A stretch of 64,000 nt of DNA from Agrococcus beijingensis (GCF_030758955.1 NZ_CP132360.1:1657177-1721176), one strand, 5' to 3'. Counted from the stretch's first letter, positions 18,001-27,684 are shown. Program-made: numbers and translations. The notes: a model not told the origin generated them from the sequence alone.

Positions 18001-19110
18001 TCACGCGCCGAGCGGCAGGGGCTTGCGGTAGTAGGCGGTCGCGTGCAGCGGCCGGCCGCCGAAGCGCGTGAACTGGCGCGCCGAGCCCGGGTTCAGGCGC
18101 CCGACCAGCGTCGACCGCAGCGTGGTGCAGCCGAGCTCGGCCAGGTTGGCGTGCAGCCGACGGCTCAGCAGCGTCACGATGCCCTTGCCCTGCGCGTCGT
18201 GACGCGCCCCCTGGATGACGAGCACCGCCTCGCGGCGCAGGGCCCCGCGCTCGCGCACCAGCGACCAGAGCTCGCGCGGACCCATGCGCCCGCCGGAGCG
18301 CTGCAGCACCCGCGACGCGTCGACCACCGCGAGCACGAACGCGAGCGGCCGCTCTTCCTCGTCGCGGGCGATGAGGAAGAGCCCCTCCTCGTGCATCAGC
18401 CAGAGCCCCTGGGTCTGCGCGCGCAGCTCGGCCTTCGTGTAGGGCGTGAACGTCGGCAGCAGCGCGAAGGAGTCGTTCAGCAGCGGCAGCAGCGCGCGCA
18501 TGCCCCGCCCGAGCGCCGCCCGCGTCACCTCCTCGATGCGGATCCCGGCCGCATCCAGCTCCGCCGTCGTCGGTCCGTCCTGGTCGACGACGTCGACGAT
18601 CCAGGTGTCGGCCTCGTTCCAGCGCCGCATGCCGCGGGCCTCGAGCGCCTCGGGCACCCAGGGTGGGTTCCAGGCGGCGTCGAGGAACCCCCGCTGGTCG
18701 AAGCCCGAGGTGATCACCCCGCCCGACTGGTTGGGCAGCAGCTGCGCGGGGCCGAACAGCTCGTGCGCGCCGGCCTCCCGCGCGCGCTCCTCGATCGCGT
18801 CGAACAGGGCGTCGACGACGGATGCGTCGGGCGCGCTGAGTGCGCCGAACACCAGCAGGCGGGTGCCCAGTCGGGCATCGAGCCGGTCGTCGCGGTGCAC
18901 GATCGCCCGGCCCACGGCGCGATCGCCGTCGAGCGCCAGCAGCAGCGTGACCGGGTGCGGATGCGCGTGCCAGCCGCGGTACCAGCCGCGGACGACCCGC
19001 TCCGGCAGCGGCACGGCGAGGCCGCCGTGGGTGTCGCGGCCGAGGCGCAGGAACTCCTCGAAGTGCGCCTCGGCGACGACCTCGATCACCTGTGGCTGCC
19101 GCTCGCCCAT
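18001..19110 (-). CDS. GNAT-like N-acetyltransferase family protein
   Basis: A 369-residue protein with the segment HELFGPAQLLPNQSGGVITSGFD followed by aromatic residues, a signature of a long GNAT-related family (YghO-like) found beside diverse genes; the C-terminal half (LVRERGALRREAVLVIQGARHD, RRLHANLAELGCTTLRSTLV) looks like a second acyltransferase-like lobe. The substrate is unknown. The ATG at 19110 has a TAGCAT box six bases upstream and no ribosome binding site. The stop is about 25 bases before the start of rnpB on the same strand. Confidence 0.65.
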   Translation of the reverse strand: MGERQPQVIEVVAEAHFEEFLRLGRDTHGGLAVPLPERVVRGWYRGWHAHPHPVTLLLALDGDRAVGRAIVHRDDRLDARLGTRLLVFGALSAPDASVVDALFDAIEERAREAGAHELFGPAQLLPNQSGGVITSGFDQRGFLDAAWNPPWVPEALEARGMRRWNEADTWIVDVVDQDGPTTAELDAAGIRIEEVTRAALGRGMRALLPLLNDSFALLPTFTPYTKAELRAQTQGLWLMHEEGLFLIARDEEERPLAFVLAVVDASRVLQRSGGRMGPRELWSLVRERGALRREAVLVIQGARHDAQGKGIVTLLSRRLHANLAELGCTTLRSTLVGRLNPGSARQFTRFGGRPLHATAYYRKPLPLGA

Positions 19111-19116
19111 GACCGC

Positions 19117-19122
19117 ATGCTA
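19117..19122 (-). promoter_or_regulatory. -10 element, leaderless GNAT gene
   Basis: On the minus strand TAGCAT, six bases, ATG at 19110. Confidence 0.5.
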
Positions 19123-19145
19123 CGGCGCGGTGCCGCGGGCCGGCA

Positions 19146-19886
19146 CTAGATGCCGCTCTCCTCCGTGCGCACGAGGATCGCCGACGAGTTGGGGTCGATG
19201 ATGACCTCGTCCTCGGGCGCCTGCCGGATCTGATGCAGCTCGGCGGCCGTCAGCTCGACGCCCGACGCGGTGGAGGTGCGGTGCTGCAGCAGCGTCGCGC
19301 CGATGCCGTAGCGAGCGCGCTGCTTCTCGTAGAGCGCCAGCAGGTCGGCGGGCACGGGCGCGGCCCGGTCGTCGCGCACCGCGCGGGCGTCGGCGAGCTC
19401 CTGCTCGAGGCCGGCGGCCTCGGCTGCGCGCTCCGCCTCGAGCCGATCGCGCTCGTCGCGCGCCGCCTGCGCCTCGGCGCGCGCGGCTTCGAGCGCGGCG
19501 GCGGCATCCTCCTGCGCCTGCATCGCCTCGAGCTCGAGGTCCTCGAGCTCGCCGCGGCGGCGCTCGAGCGTGACGATCTCGTGCTCGGTGGCGGTCGCGG
19601 TCTTGGCGTCGTTCGTCGACTGCAGCCGCTCGCGGTCCTTCGCGAGCCGTGCCTCGACGACCTTCACGTCGCTCTCGATGCGCGCCACCTCGGCGGCCGC
19701 GTCGTCGTTGGCGCCGAGGCGCTCGAGCACCGCGCGGTCGAGCAGCGCCAGCTGCGCGTCGAGCTCGGCGATGCGCTTGACCTGCGGCAGCGACTTGAGC
19801 TTCGCGGTGAGGCGGACGACGCGGGTGTCGGCCTCCTGCAGGACGAGCAGCCGTCGCTGGTCGCCGTTGGTCGCCTTCAGTGCCAT
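19146..19886 (-). CDS. CdsZ-like coiled-coil protein with a degenerate zinc ribbon
   Basis: A 246-residue protein that is mostly a long Ala/Glu/Arg-rich coiled coil (about residues 25-185) with a short C-terminal domain ending AILVRTEESGI. This is the layout of the CdsZ/CT398-like family (C4 zinc-ribbon domain proteins) that sits beside Nif3-like genes. The four ribbon cysteines expected in this domain are missing: the first pair region reads TASGVELTAAEL and the second reads IDPNSSAILV. A scaffold role is inferred only from shape. The start at 19886 overlaps the Nif3-like gene by ten bases, so the two are one operon. Confidence 0.8.
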   Translation of the reverse strand: MALKATNGDQRRLLVLQEADTRVVRLTAKLKSLPQVKRIAELDAQLALLDRAVLERLGANDDAAAEVARIESDVKVVEARLAKDRERLQSTNDAKTATATEHEIVTLERRRGELEDLELEAMQAQEDAAAALEAARAEAQAARDERDRLEAERAAEAAGLEQELADARAVRDDRAAPVPADLLALYEKQRARYGIGATLLQHRTSTASGVELTAAELHQIRQAPEDEVIIDPNSSAILVRTEESGI

Positions 19887-20713
19887 GTGTGCTCCTCCTG
19901 GGGGACCGCGAAGTCCCATGGGTCAGTCCTGATCTCGCTCACCAGCACCTCGACGCCGGGCAGCGCGAGGCGCAGCTGCTCGGCGGCGGGCTGCAGCCAC
20001 AGCGACTCGCTCGCCCAGTGCGACACGTCGACGAGCGCGGGGCCCTCGCGGGCCGCGTGGCGCTCGCGCGCGTCGGACGCGGGATGGTGCCGCAGATCGC
20101 TGGTGATGTAGACGTCGGCGGCCGCCACCGCGGGCTCGCGCAGCAGCGAGTCGCCGGCGCCGCCGCAGATCGCGATGCGGCGCACCGAGCGCTGCGGGTC
20201 GCCGGCGGCGCGCAGGCCGCCCGCCACCGCGGGCAGCAGACCGGCCAGCGTGCGCACGAGCTCGGCGAGCGCGACCGGCTCGGGCAGCTCGCCGACCCGG
20301 CCCAGCCCCTTCGCGGGGTCGACGCGGTTGACGACGAGCGGCTGCACTCCGGTGAGGCCCAGCAGCGAGGCGAGGGCTCCGCTCGTGCCGCGATCGACCG
20401 CATCCGCATTCGTGTGCGCCGCGAGCAGGGCGATGCGCTCGCGCACCAGGCGAGTGATGACGCGGCCGGCGGGCGTGGTCGCGGCGACGCTCGTCGCGCC
20501 GCGCAGCAGCAGCGGGTGGTGCACGAGCAGCAGGTCGGCAGAGCGATCGACGGCTTCGGCCGCCGTCGCCTCGACGGCGTCGACGGCGAGCAGCACGCGC
20601 CGCACCTCGTCGACCGGGTCGCCCGCGATCAGGCCGACCGCATCCCACTCCTCGGCGGTCGCCGCGGGCCAGAGCGCCTCGACAGCGCGCTGCACCTCTC
20701 CGACGGTCGTCAT
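19877..20713 (-). CDS. Nif3-like dinuclear metal-centre protein
   Basis: Nif3/NGG1p-interacting factor family, 278 residues, forming toroidal hexamers with a two-metal site in characterised members; often linked to GTP cyclohydrolase-like folds, biological role unsettled. Visible signatures are EEWDAVGLIAGDP, VDAVEATAAEA, LLLVHHPLLLRG (metal His), AHTNADAVDRG and the C-terminal DVSHWASESLW. A TAGGAT box and seven-base spacer point to the ATG at 20713; the ATG at 20722 lies inside that box. The downstream CdsZ-like gene overlaps its end. Confidence 0.93.
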   Translation of the reverse strand: MTTVGEVQRAVEALWPAATAEEWDAVGLIAGDPVDEVRRVLLAVDAVEATAAEAVDRSADLLLVHHPLLLRGATSVAATTPAGRVITRLVRERIALLAAHTNADAVDRGTSGALASLLGLTGVQPLVVNRVDPAKGLGRVGELPEPVALAELVRTLAGLLPAVAGGLRAAGDPQRSVRRIAICGGAGDSLLREPAVAAADVYITSDLRHHPASDARERHAAREGPALVDVSHWASESLWLQPAAEQLRLALPGVEVLVSEIRTDPWDFAVPQEEHTWH

Positions 20714-20720
20714 GCGCTCC

Positions 20721-20726
20721 ATCCTA
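20721..20726 (-). promoter_or_regulatory. -10 element, leaderless Nif3-like gene
   Basis: On the minus strand TAGGAT, seven bases, ATG at 20713. Same layout as map. Confidence 0.6.
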
Positions 20727-20801
20727 GGGAGCCGACGTCGCGCGGCGTCGCGGCACCGGGCCCGCCGATGCCAGGATGGTGCCGACGCCTCGACGGCGTC
20801 G

Positions 20802-20877
20802 GGGCGGTTGGCGCAGCTGGTAGCGCACTTCGTTTACACCGAAGGGGTCGCCGGTTCGAGCCCGGCACCGCCCACCA
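20802..20877 (+). tRNA. tRNA-Val (anticodon TAC)
   Basis: Complete cloverleaf: acceptor GGGCGGT/ACCGCCC, D arm, anticodon stem CTTCG/CGAAG around a loop TTTACAC with anticodon TAC, T arm CCGGTTCGAGCCCGG, discriminator A and an encoded CCA (20875-20877). It reads valine codons GUA and GUG and stands alone between two convergent or divergent protein genes. Confidence 0.97.
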
Positions 20878-20889
20878 CGAGCGTCTCGC

Positions 20890-21348
20890 TCAGGCGACCT
20901 TCGCCAGCGCGGCGCGGTACGCGGCGAGATCGCGCGACTCCGAGGTCGCGACGCGGAAGTGGTCGGCGATGCGTCCCTCCCGGTCGATCACGTAGGTGGC
21001 GCGCGTCGCGACGCCGCGCTCGGGCAGGAACGCGTCGTAGGCCTGCGCCACCGCGCCGTGGGGCCAGAAGTCGCTCAGCAGGCGAAAGGTCAGGCCCTCC
21101 TGGGCGGCGAAGACGCCGAGCGAGGCCGCGGTGTCGACCGAGATCGCGAGCACCTCGGCGTCGGCGCCCTCGAAGTCGCTCAGCTCGTCGCGGATCGAGC
21201 ACAGCTCGCCCGTGCAGCGGCCGGTGAACGCCGCCGGGTAGAACACCAGCACGACCGGCCGGCCGCGCAGCTCGGAGAGCGTGACCGCCTCGCCGGTGTG
21301 GTCGACGAGCGTGAAGTCGGGTGCGTCATCGCCGATCTGCAGTGCCAT
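20890..21348 (-). CDS. Peroxiredoxin, AhpE-like
   Basis: A 152-residue thioredoxin-fold peroxidase that reduces hydroperoxides. It begins [16 protein letters not shown]; the peroxidatic Cys is Cys45 in [15 protein letters not shown], the position used by mycobacterial AhpE, and Cys50 could act as resolving cysteine as in BCP-type enzymes. The later Arg ([10 protein letters not shown]) is conserved. AGGAGG lies seven bases before the ATG at 21348. It is divergent from aceE and single-gene. Which thiol or mycothiol system reduces it is not shown here. Confidence 0.9.
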   Translation of the reverse strand: MALQIGDDAPDFTLVDHTGEAVTLSELRGRPVVLVFYPAAFTGRCTGELCSIRDELSDFEGADAEVLAISVDTAASLGVFAAQEGLTFRLLSDFWPHGAVAQAYDAFLPERGVATRATYVIDREGRIADHFRVATSESRDLAAYRAALAKVA

Positions 21349-21497
21349 CGGATCCTCCTGAGCCTCGTGCGGACATCCGCTCTCCCATGCTGGCAGACGA
21401 CCGCCGCCGACGCGGTCGGGGCACGGCGCGGTGGCTAGAGTGGAGCGGCGGCGTCCAGCACCCAGGAGCGCCGCACGAATCGACGTCAGGAGCATCG

Positions 21498-24215
21498 GTG
21501 CTGAACGACCAGGACCCGTACTCGGGCCACACGAACGACCAGGACCCCAGCGAGACCGCCGAGTGGCAGGAGTCGCTCACCGAGCTGGTCGAGACGCACG
21601 GGCACCAGCGCGGCCGCGAGATCATGCTGAGCCTGCTCAAGCGCTCCAAGGAGCTGCACCTGGGCGTGCCGATGGTGCCGACCACCGACTACCTCAACAC
21701 CATCGCGCCCGAGAACGAGCCCGAGTTCCCCGGCGATGAGGCGCTCGAGCGCACCTACCGCCGCTGGATCCGCTGGAACGCGGCCATCATGGTGCACCGC
21801 GCGCAGGCGCCCGGCATCGGCGTCGGCGGCCACATCTCGACCTATGCGTCGTCCGCCTCGCTGTACGAGGTGGGCCTGAACCACTTCTTCCGCGGCCAGG
21901 ACGCCCCCGGCGGCGGCGACCAGATCTTCTACCAGGGCCACGCCTCCCCCGGCATGTACGCGCGTGCGTTCCTCGAGGGCCGCCTGAGCGAGACCCAGAT
22001 GGACGCCTTCCGTCAGGAGAAGTCGAAGGCGCCCAACGGCATCCCCTCGTACCCGCACCCGCGGATGATGCCCGACTTCTGGCAGTTCCCGACCGTCTCG
22101 ATGGGCCTCGGCCCGATCGACGCGATCTACCAGGCGCAGGCCAACCGCTACCTGGCGAACCGCGGCATCAAGGACGTCGCCGACTCGCAGGTGTGGGCGT
22201 TCCTCGGCGACGGCGAGATGGACGAGGTCGAGTCGCGCGGCGCGCTGCAGCTGGCCGCCAACGACGGCCTCGACAACCTCAACTTCGTCATCAACGCCAA
22301 CCTCCAGCGCCTCGACGGCCCGGTGCGCGGCAACGGCAAGATCATCCAGGAGCTCGAGTCGTTCTTCCGCGGCGCGGGCTGGAACGTCATCAAGGTCGTC
22401 TGGGGCCGCGAGTGGGACTCGCTGCTCGCCAACGACCACGACGGCGCGCTGCGCGACCTCATGAACCGCACGCCCGACGGCGACTACCAGACCTACAAGA
22501 CGGAGTCGGGGCTGTTCGTGCGCGAGCAGTTCTTCGGCCGCGACCCGCGCACGCTCGAGATGGTCAAGCACCTCAGCGACGACGAGATCTGGGCGCTGAA
22601 GCGCGGCGGCCACGACTACCGCAAGGTCTACGCGGCCTACAAGGCGGCCGTCGAGCACAAGGGGCAGCCGACCGTCATCATCGCGAAGACGGTCAAGGGC
22701 TACGGCCTCGGCAAGAGCTTCGAGGGCCGCAACGCGACCCACCAGATGAAGAAGCTCACGCTCGACAACCTGAAGACCTTCCGCGACGAGATGCAGCTCG
22801 ACATCTCCGACAAGCAGCTCGAGGCCGACCCGTACCACCCGCCGTACTGGAACCCGGGCACCGAGTCGCCGGAGATCCAGTACATGCTGGAGCGCCGTCG
22901 CGAGCTCGGCGGCTTCACGCCCGAGCGCCGCTCGAAGCACACGATCATCCCGATGCCCGAGCAGAAGACCTTCGACATGCCCAAGAAGGGCTCCGGCAAG
23001 CAGGAGGTCGCCACCACGATGGCCTTCGTGCGCCTGCTGAAGGATCTGTTGCGCGACAAGGGCTGGGGCCCGCGCATCGTGCCGATCATCCCCGACGAGG
23101 CACGCACGTTCGGCATCGACGCGTTCTTCCCGACGGCGAAGATCTACAACCCGCAGGGCCAGAACTACACCTCGGTCGACCGCGACCTGCTGCTGAAGTA
23201 CCGCGAGGCGCCCGACGGGCAGATCGTGCACGTCGGCATCAACGAGGCCGGCGCGATGGCGGCATTCGTCGCCGCCGGATCGTCGTACTCGACGCACGGC
23301 GAGCCGCTCATCCCGATCTACGTCTTCTACTCGATGTTCGGCTTCCAGCGCACCGGCGACTCCATCTGGGCGGCCGCCGACCAGATGGCGCGCGGCTTCC
23401 TGATCGGCGCCACCGCCGGCCGCACGACGCTCGCCGGCGAAGGCACCCAGCACGCCGACGGCCACTCGCCGCTGCTCGCCTCGACGAACCCGGCCGTGCT
23501 CGCCTACGACCCGGCCTACGGCTACGAGATCGCGCACCTGGTGCAGATGGGCCTCGAGCGCATGTACGGCGAGACGCCCGAGGACGTCATCATGTACCTC
23601 ACCGTCTACAACGAGCCCTACGTGCAGCCCGCCGAGCCTGCGGACGTCGACGCCGAGGGCATCCGCCGCGGCATCCACCGCGTCTCGGTCAGCGACCACC
23701 ACCCGATCAAGGTGCAGCTGCTCGGCTCCGGCGTGGCACTGCCCTGGCTGCACCACGCGCAGGAGCTGCTCGGCACCGACTGGGGCATCTCGGCCGACAT
23801 CTGGTCGGTCACCTCGTGGAGCGAGCTGCGCCGCGACGGCCTCGAGGCCGACGAGCACAACTGGCTCAACCCGCAGGCCAACGCCAAGGTGCCGTACGTC
23901 ACGCAGCGCCTGTCGGAGGCCGAGGGCCCGTTCATCGCCACCAGCGACTACATGCGGGCGGTCCCCGACCAGATCCGCGAGTGGGTGCCCGGCGACTACG
24001 CGACGCTCGGCGCCGACGGCTTCGGCTTCGCCGACACGCGCGCGGCGGCTCGTCGCTTCTTCACCATCGACAGCCACTCGGTCGTCGTCCGCGCGCTCGA
24101 GGCGCTCGCCCAGCAGGGCAAGGTGCCGCTCGGCATGGTCATGCAGGCGATCGACAAGTACAGCCTCCACGACGTGAACGCCGGCCAGTCGGGCAACGCC
24201 GGCGGCGAGTCGTAG
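21498..24215 (+). CDS. aceE: Pyruvate dehydrogenase E1, homodimeric type
   Basis: Thiamin-diphosphate enzyme that decarboxylates pyruvate and passes the acetyl group to the E2 lipoyl domain; 905 residues, normal for AceE. Motifs: [20 protein letters not shown], the ThDP/Mg site [14 protein letters not shown] ending [16 protein letters not shown], and the transketolase-like pyrimidine domain with [11 protein letters not shown] and [19 protein letters not shown]. The GTG at 21498 is chosen because AGGAG lies five bases before it; upstream frame extension has no family similarity. A TAGAGT box at 21436-21441 could give a leader of about 50 bases. E2 and E3 genes are not nearby. It supplies acetyl-CoA to the adjoining fab operon. 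Confidence 0.97.
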   Translation: MLNDQDPYSGHTNDQDPSETAEWQESLTELVETHGHQRGREIMLSLLKRSKELHLGVPMVPTTDYLNTIAPENEPEFPGDEALERTYRRWIRWNAAIMVHRAQAPGIGVGGHISTYASSASLYEVGLNHFFRGQDAPGGGDQIFYQGHASPGMYARAFLEGRLSETQMDAFRQEKSKAPNGIPSYPHPRMMPDFWQFPTVSMGLGPIDAIYQAQANRYLANRGIKDVADSQVWAFLGDGEMDEVESRGALQLAANDGLDNLNFVINANLQRLDGPVRGNGKIIQELESFFRGAGWNVIKVVWGREWDSLLANDHDGALRDLMNRTPDGDYQTYKTESGLFVREQFFGRDPRTLEMVKHLSDDEIWALKRGGHDYRKVYAAYKAAVEHKGQPTVIIAKTVKGYGLGKSFEGRNATHQMKKLTLDNLKTFRDEMQLDISDKQLEADPYHPPYWNPGTESPEIQYMLERRRELGGFTPERRSKHTIIPMPEQKTFDMPKKGSGKQEVATTMAFVRLLKDLLRDKGWGPRIVPIIPDEARTFGIDAFFPTAKIYNPQGQNYTSVDRDLLLKYREAPDGQIVHVGINEAGAMAAFVAAGSSYSTHGEPLIPIYVFYSMFGFQRTGDSIWAAADQMARGFLIGATAGRTTLAGEGTQHADGHSPLLASTNPAVLAYDPAYGYEIAHLVQMGLERMYGETPEDVIMYLTVYNEPYVQPAEPADVDAEGIRRGIHRVSVSDHHPIKVQLLGSGVALPWLHHAQELLGTDWGISADIWSVTSWSELRRDGLEADEHNWLNPQANAKVPYVTQRLSEAEGPFIATSDYMRAVPDQIREWVPGDYATLGADGFGFADTRAAARRFFTIDSHSVVVRALEALAQQGKVPLGMVMQAIDKYSLHDVNAGQSGNAGGES

Positions 24216-24223
24216 GCCGGGCC

Positions 24224-25465
24224 CTGACCGCGGAGTCGGAGCTCAAGGCGCAGCAGCTCGCGTGGCTGCGGCGCATCTCCGGCGACCTCGCGGGCCAGGT
24301 GATGCGGGCGCTCGACGACCGCCTCCCCTGGTACCGCTCGATGCCGCCCTCGCGGCGGAGCGCCGTGGGCCTGGTGGCGCAGTCGGGCATCACGTCGTTC
24401 ATCGCGTGGCACGAGGATCCCGAGGCGCAGCCCTGGATCGCCGCCGACGTCTTCGCGGCGGCGCCCCGGGAGCTGCTGCGCAGCGTCAGCCTGCAGCAGA
24501 CGCTCGGGCTGATCCGCACCGTCGTGTCGGTCTTCGAGGAGCGCATCGCCGACGCCGACCCGATGATGCGCGAGCCGATCCTGCGGTACTCCCGCGAGAT
24601 CGCCTTCGCCGCCGCCGACGTCTATGCCCGGGCTGCCGAGTCGCGCGGCCTGTGGGACGCCCGCCTCGAGGCGCTCGTGGTCGACTCGATCCTCACGGGC
24701 GAGCACGACGACGAGCTGCCGAGCCGCTCGGCGGCGCTCGGCTGGCACGGCCGCGGCGAGTGCGCCGTGCTCGTCGGCGTCGCGCCGCGCGTGCTCGACG
24801 TCGACGTCATCCGCAGGAAGGCGAGGCATGCCGGATGCGACGTGCTGGTCGGGATGCAGGGCACCCGGCTGGTCGTCGTCATCGGTCGCGCCGCCGCCGT
24901 CGAGGAGACCCCGACCGAGGAGCCGATCGCGTTCCTCGACATCGCCGGGCAGCTGGCCGAGGGCTTCGGCGAGGGGCACCTGGTGCTCGGGCCGTCGGTG
25001 CCGAGCATCGTCGACGCCGCCCGCAGCGCGAAGTCGGCGCTGGGCGGCTTCGCCGTGGCCGACGCGTGGCGCCGCACGCCGCGTCCCGTGCGCGCCGACG
25101 ACCTGCTGCCCGAGCGGGCGCTGGCCGGCGATGCGCTGGCGCGCCAGGAGCTCGTGCGCACGATCTACGTGCCGCTGCGCGAGCACTCCTCCGACCTGCT
25201 GGCGACGCTCGCCTGCTACCTCGACACGGGCCGCTCGCTCGAGGCGACCGCCCGCGAGCTGTTCGTGCACCCGAACACGGTGCGATACCGCCTGAAGCGC
25301 ATCAGCGAGATCATCGGCTGGGATGCCACCGGTGCCCGCGAGGCGCTCGCGCTCCACACCGCGGTGATCCTCGGATCGATCGGCGACGCGGCGCGCGAGC
25401 GCAACCAGCGACCGCCGCAGCAGCAGCACCATGCGTCTCGCGGCAGACCCCGAGTGGGAGGATGA
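24224..25465 (+). CDS. fasR: PucR-type regulator of fatty acid synthesis, FasR-like
   Basis: About 413 residues with a C-terminal PucR helix-turn-helix (SLEATARELFVHPNTVRYRL) and a conserved N-terminal domain (LAWLRRISGDLAGQVMRALD, SRRSAVGLVAQSGITSFIAW). Genes of this type immediately precede fabD in Streptomyces and Microbacteriaceae, where FasR activates the fabDHPF operon. The start is a problem: family members include the LAWLRRISGD segment, but no ATG, GTG or TTG lies between it and the aceE stop. A CTG at 24224, nine bases after that stop, is the only near-cognate candidate; the GTG at 24299 would remove about 25 conserved residues. A sequence error is also possible. Confidence 0.8.
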   Translation: MTAESELKAQQLAWLRRISGDLAGQVMRALDDRLPWYRSMPPSRRSAVGLVAQSGITSFIAWHEDPEAQPWIAADVFAAAPRELLRSVSLQQTLGLIRTVVSVFEERIADADPMMREPILRYSREIAFAAADVYARAAESRGLWDARLEALVVDSILTGEHDDELPSRSAALGWHGRGECAVLVGVAPRVLDVDVIRRKARHAGCDVLVGMQGTRLVVVIGRAAAVEETPTEEPIAFLDIAGQLAEGFGEGHLVLGPSVPSIVDAARSAKSALGGFAVADAWRRTPRPVRADDLLPERALAGDALARQELVRTIYVPLREHSSDLLATLACYLDTGRSLEATARELFVHPNTVRYRLKRISEIIGWDATGAREALALHTAVILGSIGDAARERNQRPPQQQHHASRGRPRVGG

Positions 25466-25470
25466 AGAAC

Positions 25471-26391
25471 GTGATCGTGATCGTCGCTCCAGGCCAGGGC
25501 TCGCAGAAGCCCGGCTTCCTCGCACCCTGGCTCGAGCTGCCGGGCGTGCCCGAGCGCCTCGGCGCGCTGGGCGAGGCGGCCGGCATCGACCTGGTCGAGC
25601 ACGGCACCGTCAGCGATGCCGACACCATCCGCGACACCAAGGTCGCGCAGCCGCTCATCGTCGCCGCGGGCATCCTCGCGCTCGACGCGCTGGGCGAGCG
25701 CGCGAGCCTCGCCGGCGGCGTCGCAGGCCACTCGGTGGGCGAGATCACCGCGGCGGTCGCGGCCGGGGTGCTCGACGCCTCGGACGCCATGGCGCTCGTC
25801 GGCGAGCGCGCACGGGCGATGGCGGATGCGGCTGCCGAGACCCCCACGGGCATGGCCGCGGTGATCGGGGCCGACGAGGCGCAGCTCGAGGCGCGCCTCG
25901 CCGAGCTGGGCCTCCAGCCGGCCAACTACAACGGCGGCGGCCAGATCGTCGTCGCGGGCGCCGTCGACGCGCTCGCGGCCCTCGCCGAGGCGCCGCCGGA
26001 GCGCGCACGCGTCATCCCGCTGCAGACCGCCGGCGCCTTCCACACCAGCTACATGGGCTCCGCGGTCGAGCGCTTCCGCGCGAAGGCCGCCGAGACCGCC
26101 GCCGCCGACCCGACCACCACCCTCTGGACCAACCGCGACGGCCGCGTGGTCGCATCCGGCCCCGAATTCCTCGAGCTCATCGTCGGCCAGGTCTCGAGCC
26201 CCGTGCGCTGGGACCGCTGCATGGCGTCGTTCCAGGCCGCGGGCGTCACCGGCATCATCGAGCTCGCGCCGGCGGGCGCCCTGCTGGGCCTCGCCAAGCG
26301 CGGCCTGCGCGGCGTGCCCGCAGCGGGCATCACCACCCCCGACGACCTGGAGGCAGCCGTCGCGCTGCTGGAGAGCGGAGCCGCAGCATGA
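25471..26391 (+). CDS. fabD: Malonyl-CoA:ACP transacylase
   Basis: Loads malonyl groups onto acyl carrier protein. The 306-residue protein has VAPGQGSQKPGFL at the N-terminus, the active-site Ser in AGHSVGEITAAV, ERARAMADAA and the catalytic His in AGAFHTSYM. The GTG at 25471 is preferred because GGGAGG (25456-25461) is nine bases upstream and the product then starts MIVIVAPGQ as in relatives; the ATG at 25462 overlaps the fasR stop but abuts the Shine-Dalgarno sequence. Member of fasR-fabD-fabH-acpP-fabF; its stop overlaps fabH. Confidence 0.94.
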   Translation: MIVIVAPGQGSQKPGFLAPWLELPGVPERLGALGEAAGIDLVEHGTVSDADTIRDTKVAQPLIVAAGILALDALGERASLAGGVAGHSVGEITAAVAAGVLDASDAMALVGERARAMADAAAETPTGMAAVIGADEAQLEARLAELGLQPANYNGGGQIVVAGAVDALAALAEAPPERARVIPLQTAGAFHTSYMGSAVERFRAKAAETAAADPTTTLWTNRDGRVVASGPEFLELIVGQVSSPVRWDRCMASFQAAGVTGIIELAPAGALLGLAKRGLRGVPAAGITTPDDLEAAVALLESGAAA

Positions 26392-27383
26392 CGCGCATCA
26401 CTGGCCTTCCCACGCGCAACGGATCGCGCATCCTCTCGGTCGGCGCCGCCCGCGGCGACCTGATCGTGCCGAACGACGACCTCGTCGGGCCGATCGACTC
26501 CTCCGACGAGTGGATCCGCCAGCGCACGGGCATCATCACGCGCATGCGCGCCTCCGAGGGGGTCGAGGCCGTCGATCTCGCGGAGACCGCCGCGAAGGAG
26601 GCGCTCGAGCGCGCCGGCCTCGACGGCGCGAAGATCGATGCCGTGATCGTCTCGACGATCAGCAATACCGTGCAGACGCCCTCGATGGCCGCGCTGCTCA
26701 CCGAGCGGATCGGCGCCACGCCCGCGCCCGCCTTCGACATCTCGGCCGCCTGCGCCGGCTACGCCTACGGCGTCGCGCAGGCCGACGCCCTCGTGCGCAG
26801 CGGCATGGCCGAGCACGTGCTCGTCGTGGGCGTCGAGAAGCTCTCCGACATCGTCGACCCGACCGACCGCTCGATCAGCTTCCTGCTCGGCGACGGCGCC
26901 GGTGCGGTCGTCATCGGCGCGGCGGACGAGCCGGGCATCAGCCCCTCGGTGTGGGGATCGGACGGCGCCCAGTGGGAGACGATCCGGATGACGAACACGC
27001 TCGGCTCGATGCGCGACGGCGCGCCCTGGCCGACGCTGCGCCAGGACGGCCAGAAGGTCTTCCGCTGGGCGGTGTGGGAGATGGCGAAGAAGGCCCGCGA
27101 GGCGCTCGACGCCGCCGGCATCGAGCCCGAGGACCTGGCGGCGTTCATCCCCCACCAGGCGAACATGCGCATCATCGACGAGTTCGCGAAGCAGCTGAAG
27201 CTGCCCGAGTCGGTCATGATCGCCCGCGACATCGCCGACACCGGCAACACCTCAGCGGCCTCGATCCCGCTCGCGATGCACCGCCTGCTCGAGGAGCACC
27301 CCGAGCTCTCGGGCGGCCTCGCCCTGCAGATCGGCTTCGGCGCCGGGCTCGTGTACGGCGCCCAGGTCGTCGTCCTCCCTTAG
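26388..27383 (+). CDS. fabH: 3-oxoacyl-ACP synthase III
   Basis: Starts fatty acid chains by condensing an acyl-CoA primer with malonyl-ACP. The 331-residue protein carries the Cys-His-Asn triad: Cys in ISAACAGYAYGV, His in IPHQANMRII and Asn in DTGNTSAASIP. Gram-positive relatives prefer branched primers, which would suit the iso/anteiso lipids of Microbacteriaceae, but specificity cannot be read from sequence here. Overlaps fabD as ATGA (26388-26391). Its TAG stop lies within a possible -10 box for acpP. Confidence 0.96.
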   Translation: MTRITGLPTRNGSRILSVGAARGDLIVPNDDLVGPIDSSDEWIRQRTGIITRMRASEGVEAVDLAETAAKEALERAGLDGAKIDAVIVSTISNTVQTPSMAALLTERIGATPAPAFDISAACAGYAYGVAQADALVRSGMAEHVLVVGVEKLSDIVDPTDRSISFLLGDGAGAVVIGAADEPGISPSVWGSDGAQWETIRMTNTLGSMRDGAPWPTLRQDGQKVFRWAVWEMAKKAREALDAAGIEPEDLAAFIPHQANMRIIDEFAKQLKLPESVMIARDIADTGNTSAASIPLAMHRLLEEHPELSGGLALQIGFGAGLVYGAQVVVLP

Positions 27384-27386
27384 ACT
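27381..27386 (+). promoter_or_regulatory. Possible internal -10 for acpP
   Basis: TAGACT overlaps the fabH stop codon and lies 33 bases before the acpP start, giving a leader of about 26 bases. No good -35 is seen, so this is tentative; an extra promoter would fit the high demand for acyl carrier protein. Confidence 0.3.
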
Positions 27387-27418
27387 TCAACCCGTCCACA
27401 GACAGAAGGAGACACCCG

Positions 27419-27667
27419 ATGGCATTCACCCAGGACGAGGTCCTCGCCGGACTCGCCGACCTCGTGAACGACGAGACCGGCATCGCGACCGAGAACGTGC
27501 AGCTCGAGAAGTCGTTCACCGATGACCTCGACATCGACTCGATCTCGATGATGACGATCGTCGTGAACGCCGAGGAGAAGTTCGACGTGAAGATCCCGGA
27601 CGACGAGGTCAAGAACCTCAAGACCGTCAAGGACGCCGTCGACTTCATCACCAGCGCCCAGGCCTGA
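27419..27667 (+). CDS. acpP: Acyl carrier protein
   Basis: Carries growing acyl chains on a 4'-phosphopantetheine arm. The 82-residue acidic protein has the attachment serine in DDLDIDSISMMTIV (a DSI rather than the common DSL) and the four-helix layout with the acidic helix II that docks partner enzymes. A good Shine-Dalgarno AGAAGGAG (27404-27411) sits before the ATG. It lies between fabH and fabF; a GC-rich hairpin separates it from fabF. Confidence 0.96.
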   Translation: MAFTQDEVLAGLADLVNDETGIATENVQLEKSFTDDLDIDSISMMTIVVNAEEKFDVKIPDDEVKNLKTVKDAVDFITSAQA

Positions 27668-27684
27668 GCCGCAGCCCTGATCTT

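Noticed and set aside
17788..19149. Plus-strand open frame over rnpB and the GNAT gene
   Set aside because: It crosses the RNase P RNA and is antisense to a real gene; no recognisable protein features.
20720..20722. Upstream ATG of the Nif3-like gene
   Set aside because: It overlaps the TAGGAT -10 box; the leaderless start at 20713 fits the spacing seen at map.
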